From: Malachius bipustulatus
Taxonomy: Eukaryota > Arthropoda > Insecta > Coleoptera > Melyridae
Length of the DNA: 64,000 nt
Direction: 5' to 3'
NCBI GenBank assembly: GCA_910589415.1
Contig: OU342634.1
Span: forward strand, 41,284,723 to 41,348,722
This document shows, piece after piece, positions 59,880 through 64,000 of the stretch. Numbering within the stretch: the stretch's first letter is position 1; every line of letters begins with the position of its first letter. The translations under genes and the position numbers were made by a program. Under the pieces are notes generated by a model, which saw only the letters and a list, made by a program, of their open reading frames with translations, made no database searches and was not told the origin of the DNA.

Positions 59880-60480
59880 AAATGTAAAAAATTATGGATT
59901 TCCATAAATCCATGTTGACTATCTCCCAATATTGTTGCGAATGTTAAAACACAAAACGTCATGAATCAAGAATTCAAATACCTTACTGAAGTTGCAAATG
60001 ATAGAGATAGGCCTGTAATTACGAATATCTGCCTTTTCTCCTTTAAATACTGGTCTAATCTTGGATTTCTTCCATATATCCGGGAAGATACCCTGTTTTA
60101 CGGAGATATTGTATATAATTGTATATAAAGGTCTCGCGAGTACAGTTGCACAGTCTCATCTCAAAATGAATGCCGGGATACCATCAGGTCCAGTAGTTAG
60201 GTTGGACTTGATACGCTTTAGTGCCTCAAGTACTTCCATTTCACTAAAATATGGAATGGAGAAAGCCGATCCACTGTGAAGGCTATTATTAACAGTGGAT
60301 TCAGTGTTATCGGAAGATATGTAGGCTGCTGATCCGAAAAATTCAGCGAACGAATTTACAATGTCATCAGGATCTTCAAATTCACTTCCATTGTGAGAAA
60401 TTCTATTTGGAACAGTAGGAGAATCAGTTTTAGACTTTACATAGGCCCAAAACTTTTCTGGGTCTTTTCGAAGGGCACGT
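59880..60480 (-). pseudogene. Reverse transcriptase N-terminal fragment of a LINE
   Basis: The minus strand starts KDPEKFWAYVKSK, then SNLTTGPDGIPAFILR, a stop, then IYNISVKQGIFPDIWKKSKI, RPVFKGEKADIRNYRPISII and, after another stop, SQHGFM. It breaks off before the catalytic YADD motif. It is a different lineage from the large LINE at 61514. Confidence 0.8.
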
Positions 60481-60499
60481 ACCGATACATTTTAATTTA

Positions 60500-61115
60500 C
60501 GGTACGGGCCTTTTAAGGCTCGTATGCAAAGCATGAGTGTAGTGTTATCTATCCGAAAAATACGGAACCAAGGCATGCAAGCCGGTAACGTACCGCATTG
60601 TTAGGTACAAGAGAACATTCGGTTGCGTCAGGACGGGTCTTGGAAGTCCCGTATCGTTGTTATAAGAGAAAAATTTGAATACGAACCTTAAAAGGCCCGT
60701 ATCGTGTATTTTGGGGAAAAATTAAAATAATACCGGCTTTACAATTCTTTTACCTCGGCTTTCCATATAAAAAAAATGATGTACAGACTCATAAACAACT
60801 ATAATTATGGCCTATGTTCATCTATGGTCAATATCATACTAAAACTCAAATGAAAAAGACCGAGAAACGGGCCAGAAAAGTCCCGTACCGTATATAAGTA
60901 ATAAATATAACTTGTATACGGAACGGCGCGAAAAAGGCCCGCACGCTGTTCGCAGTACCCACGTCATACTCATGTTATGCTCTATCCATAGCTACATTCA
61001 ACGGCGCGGTGTGGTAAGAGATAGCGGAATTATGAGCGTCGTAAGTTGGTAAAGGATGCACGATTTGTATGCCGTACATCAGACATAACCGATACGGGTC
61101 GTTTTGGGCTCGTTC
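60500..61115. repeat. Series of six GC-rich hairpins with ACGGG / CCCGT arms
   Basis: Short hairpins of one pattern, ACGGGCC-TTTTAA-GGCCCGT with variation, occur at about 60501-60525, 60631-60656, 60679-60706, 60866-60890, 60918-60948 and 61090-61116. They are spaced irregularly in AT-rich DNA and flanked by GTACCG or GATACG. No open frame crosses them. Function unknown. Confidence 0.7.
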
Positions 61116-61167
61116 CGTCGTCAACGTGTTAATGTCCCTTTCTATGCCCCCCCTATACTGAGCAAAA

Positions 61168-61296
61168 ACGATTCCTCGTCAAATTCAAGATGGCGGCTAA
61201 CGACGGGGTGGAATTTCGTCACGCTTTTCTATTTAAATTACCAGTGGCTCCCCTAAAGGTTAGACCAATAAAATTTCTATCGGTAGTTTTTGCAGG
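61168..61296. repeat. Outer inverted repeat, right arm
   Basis: Partner of 58427-58565. It includes CAAGATGGCGGCTAACGACG and CGGTAGTTTTTGCA. Confidence 0.7.
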
Positions 61297-61316
61297 GTCA
61301 TATGCTTAACAGTCAG

Positions 61317-61521
61317 TATTATAAAGGCTCATTAGGCTAACGGGCAGATTTATGTGCTCGTTTTTGAAGCTAATATCGACATCAAATGACTTTTATTAAC
61401 ATTTTTGTAATTACTTTCATGTCAAGAATAGATAAAATTAAAAAATTTCCACTTAGACTCGATACCTTTTTCAGAAATGACCACAGAAATCTGCCCGTTA
61501 ACTTAATGAGCCTTTATAATA
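61317..61521. mobile_element. MITE, 205 bp, at the 3' end of the LINE frame
   Basis: Ends TATTATAAAGGCTCATTA and TTAATGAGCCTTTATAATA, inverted with AACGGGCAGATTT further in, and TA at both borders. It supplies the last two residues and the stop codon of the LINE open frame at 61514. Confidence 0.85.
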
Positions 61522-63430
61522 CCCGCTGTTTAGTGTCCTGTCGCTTTATGCATAGAAGTAACCAATTCATTGCATCTGGAGTAAGGCGGTGGATGTCATT
61601 GAAACCGCCAAGAAATTTATTTTCTGGACACTCTTCTACAATATGAGTAATTGTTTCCTCAACTTCGCCACAAGTGAGACAATTTGGACTTGGAACTGCC
61701 ATCCATTTGAATAACATTGAGTTACAGCGTCCATGGCCAGTTCTTAAACGATTCAGTTTACTCCAGAGCTTTCTAGGTAGGTCGAATCCGGGAACTTCCT
61801 TTGTTGGATCTTGGATAAGGTGATGATTAAAAACATTCTGAACGCTCCATTCAGACTTCCAAGAATCCAGTGGGGAAAAGATCTCATGATTTTGTTGCCA
61901 AAATGGATTTCGAGATTTCAGTCTTGTTGTAGGAGGATTCTGAAGATCATGCCAGATTGGAAATTCCGGTGTGCATTTGTCGAATTCTCGCTTAGCCGCT
62001 ATTTGTCTTCTGATTCTTGGTGGTGTAATGTTTGAAATTACCGGCAGCCAAGGTGTTGGAGTTGACTTAATACAACCAGTAATAACTCGCATGGTGGTGT
62101 TCAATTCAGAATCAATTTTATGGACATGAGCGCTATTCATCCAGATTGGGCAACAATATTCGGCCGTAGAATACACAAGTGAGATGCTTGCAACTCTTAA
62201 TGTGTCTGCATGAGCTCCCCAATCCGAACCGGCAAGTTTATGTAAAAGGTTGTTTCTTGTTTTAAGTTTCTTGCGCAATTTGTCAATATGCGGCTTGTAG
62301 GTTAATGAAGTATCAAAAGTTACTCCAAGGTATACTGGATTGAAATTGTGTTTCAAGATTACATTGTCCATCGAGACTTGTAATTTTCGATGTTTTTCGT
62401 GGTTTTTTAGGTGGAAACAAGATACTTCGGTTTTGTTGGGATTGGGGCAAAGACGCCATTTCTTGAAGTAGTCTACCATTATTTGTATGTCTTCATTTAG
62501 TACATTTTCGATTTCTTCAAAACGTTTATGTTGATAAGAAAGAGCCAAATCATCAGCGTATATGAATTTTCTGCAGGTAGTCTCTGGTAAGTCACTGGTA
62601 TATAAGTTGAACAATAATGGTGCTAGTACTGATCCTTGAGGAAGTCCATTATTCAGGTATTTGACTTTGCTGCTTTTTTCATTAATGAAAACTCGAAGTT
62701 TCCGGTTTGATAGCATATTATCAATTAAGGTAACAACTCTTCTGCAGTTAATGGTTTTGTATAATTTGTGAAGAAGGCCATCTTTCCAAACAGTATCATA
62801 TGCGGATGTTAGATCAATTAAGGCAATTCCTGTTTTCAGCTGTTTTTGAAAACCTGTTTCGATGTGAGTAGTGAGTGATAATACTTGATCACAACAGTTT
62901 CTGTTTGGACGAAAACCAGCTTGTTCTTGGGGAAGCATATCATTGATCAAAGGAGAAATTCTGTTGTAAATCATCCTCTCCATCACCTTATAACATACAC
63001 TTAGCAATGATATAGGCCTATAATTACTTGGATCATCTGCTATTCTCCCTGGTTTCAAGATTGCAATAACCTTTGACTGTTTAAACTCGGCAGGTAATTT
63101 CCCCGAAAGTAATATGTCATTGAAGAAGGACAGTAACCAATTTTTTGCAAAATTTCCCATGTGTTTCAAAAATTCTGGGTAAATTCCATCAAAACCAGCA
63201 GCTTTTCTGATTTTAGTTAACTTGATGGCTGCTTTCAATTCTTCGAAGGTGAAAGGTTGTCCTATTTCGTCGGAAATCTCTGCTTGCTTCTTTTGTTTTT
63301 GTATAGTCCTTTTCATTTTATTGACTTGATGTTTGTCAATGTTTATCATGTTCGACACTTTGACTAAGCGAGAAGCTATCGCATTTGGAGATATTTTCGA
63401 TTGGATTTTCTCTCGTTGATTGGCTGTTTC
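61514..63430 (-). CDS. LINE reverse transcriptase ORF2, 3' two-thirds, open frame
   Basis: The frame is open from the Copia border at 63430 to a TAA at 61514. Reverse-transcriptase motifs in order are RKAAGFDGIYPEF, NYRPISLLSVCYKVMER, QAGFRPNRNCCDQVLSL, LIDLTSAYDTV, NGLPQGSVLAPLLFNL, FIYADDLAL with the catalytic Asp pair, NPNKTEVSCF and YLGVTFD. A C-terminal zinc knuckle (CLTCGEVEETITHIVEEC) follows. This is a Jockey/CR1-type non-LTR element without an RNase H domain. The endonuclease half is missing because the Copia LTR is inserted in the linker. There is no internal stop, so the copy is young, but it cannot move as it stands. It would copy RNA at a nicked genomic target. Confidence 0.9.
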   Translation of the reverse strand, partial: ETANQREKIQSKISPNAIASRLVKVSNMINIDKHQVNKMKRTIQKQKKQAEISDEIGQPFTFEELKAAIKLTKIRKAAGFDGIYPEFLKHMGNFAKNWLLSFFNDILLSGKLPAEFKQSKVIAILKPGRIADDPSNYRPISLLSVCYKVMERMIYNRISPLINDMLPQEQAGFRPNRNCCDQVLSLTTHIETGFQKQLKTGIALIDLTSAYDTVWKDGLLHKLYKTINCRRVVTLIDNMLSNRKLRVFINEKSSKVKYLNNGLPQGSVLAPLLFNLYTSDLPETTCRKFIYADDLALSYQHKRFEEIENVLNEDIQIMVDYFKKWRLCPNPNKTEVSCFHLKNHEKHRKLQVSMDNVILKHNFNPVYLGVTFDTSLTYKPHIDKLRKKLKTRNNLLHKLAGSDWGAHADTLRVASISLVYSTAEYCCPIWMNSAHVHKIDSELNTTMRVITGCIKSTPTPWLPVISNITPPRIRRQIAAKREFDKCTPEFPIWHDLQNPPTTRLKSRNPFWQQNHEIFSPLDSWKSEWSVQNVFNHHLIQDPTKEVPGFDLPRKLWSKLNRLRTGHGRCNSMLFKWMAVPSPNCLTCGEVEETITHIVEECPENKFLGGFNDIHRLTPDAMNWLLLCIKRQDTKQRVL

Positions 63431-63650
63431 TGTTGTAAATATGACAAGACTGTGAAATATTAGGTAGTTGTTATTGTTAGAATTTTTATTGTTTACAGTT
63501 AGTTAATTTATATTTATTGCATTTATCTAGTTGTACATTTTTTTCTTGTTGTTAGGGTGATTACAATTTTAATTTTGTTTTTAATAACAGTTTAATTTTT
63601 CTGATTAAAAGTTTATGAAATAAAACTTATTTCTTCCACTAAATACAACA
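63431..63650 (+). mobile_element. Copia-type 5' long terminal repeat
   Basis: A 220-bp segment starts TGTTGTAAATATGAC and ends CACTAAATACAACA, so the termini TGTTGTA/TACAACA are inverted. An AATAAA lies at 63619-63624 and a primer-binding site follows directly. It is inserted into the LINE reading frame. Confidence 0.85.
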
Positions 63651-63665
63651 GGTTATGGGGCCCAG
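63651..63665 (+). other. Primer-binding site, half-tRNA type
   Basis: GGTTATGGGGCCCAG immediately follows the LTR. It is complementary, with one extra G, to the anticodon-arm part (CTGGGCCCATAACC) of eukaryotic initiator tRNA-Met, the priming mode known for copia. Confidence 0.75.
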
Positions 63666-63739
63666 ATCTTGTTGAGTTAAAGAAGTGGCTTTGTGTAGAA
63701 ATTTGGAAGTAAATTTTCATAATCATAAACTGAAGAAAA

Positions 63740-64000
63740 ATGGATGCAACTAAAGTTCACGTTGAGAAGTTAAATGGCGGGAACTATCAGCTCTGGAAGT
63801 ACAAGGTAGAATTGTTGTTAAGAAAAGAAGAGCTATGGAACATTATATGTGAAAACAAACCAGATCCTGTTACGAGTGCATGGCAGGTGAAAGATGATAA
63901 AGCGAGAGCAACTATAGGCTTACTGTTGGAAGATCACCAAGTTATCCATGTAAGAAATGCTATCACAGCAAAAGAATCTTGGGATAAATTGAAAGCTTAT
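63740..64000 (+). CDS. Copia-type gag, N-terminal part, cut by the window edge
   Basis: The frame starts MDATKVHVEKLNGGNYQLWK and continues open for 87 codons to the window end, with LWNIICENK and a final ESWDKLKAY. N-terminal LNG.NY..WK followed by A...I...L and A.E.W..L is typical of the gag of Ty1/copia elements (UBN2-type domain). It is preceded by an LTR and a primer-binding site in the correct order. No defect is seen in the visible part. Confidence 0.85.
   Translation, partial: MDATKVHVEKLNGGNYQLWKYKVELLLRKEELWNIICENKPDPVTSAWQVKDDKARATIGLLLEDHQVIHVRNAITAKESWDKLKAY

Noticed and set aside
61386..61646. 86-codon plus-strand frame near the LINE end
   Set aside because: It overlaps the MITE and the antisense of the LINE C-terminus; no independent support.

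Overview
The window is AT-rich insect nuclear DNA. It carries a seven-transmembrane odorant receptor, a gustatory receptor locus and an IGSF9-type Ig/FN3 adhesion receptor, all split by introns and embedded in a very dense mix of transposon relics. Odorant receptors of this family are found only in insects. I cannot place the order securely. All exon models below were built by hand from splice sites, intron phase and protein-family fit; none was checked by a search.

Layout. (1) 1.7-5.3 kb, minus strand: a complete six-exon odorant receptor (391 aa) with LINE, SINE and TIR-element debris in its introns. (2) 5.6-15.3 kb: a decayed CR1/Jockey-type LINE, a decayed hammerhead-ribozyme fold at 8.6 kb, a three-unit tandem array with a 1.07 kb period, and a 40-bp minisatellite beside a basic, proline-rich open frame. 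(3) 16.1-43.8 kb, plus strand: two paralogous 280-codon gustatory receptor first exons (16.1 and 21.7 kb), each ending in a phase-0 donor, and one matching C-terminal exon at 43.5 kb. This is best read as one locus with alternative first exons spliced to a shared last exon. The 21-26.6 kb of intron is filled with palindromic (foldback) elements, a hAT element with a perfect 8-bp target duplication, and several families with TA-flanked CAGGGTG ends. (4) 44-47.3 kb: more foldbacks and a LINE 3' end. (5) 47.4-55.3 kb, minus strand: a complete eight-exon Borderline-like receptor (667 aa: signal peptide, four Ig, two FN3, one transmembrane helix, short tail). Intron 7 holds a tRNA-derived SINE with a 2.2 kb foldback in its tail, which itself holds a third element. 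Intron 1 holds an intact-core hammerhead ribozyme. (6) 58.4-64 kb: nested inverted repeats, a series of GC-rich hairpins, an RT fragment, and a 614-codon LINE reverse transcriptase (minus) cut at one end by a Copia LTR retrotransposon running off the window and closed at the other by a small MITE.

The three host loci are chemosensory or neural surface proteins with no sign of common regulation. The most interesting signals are RNA- and structure-level: two hammerhead folds (one with all core residues), the alternative-first-exon receptor locus, and a large load of long inverted repeats inside introns, where transcription would make long double-stranded RNA.
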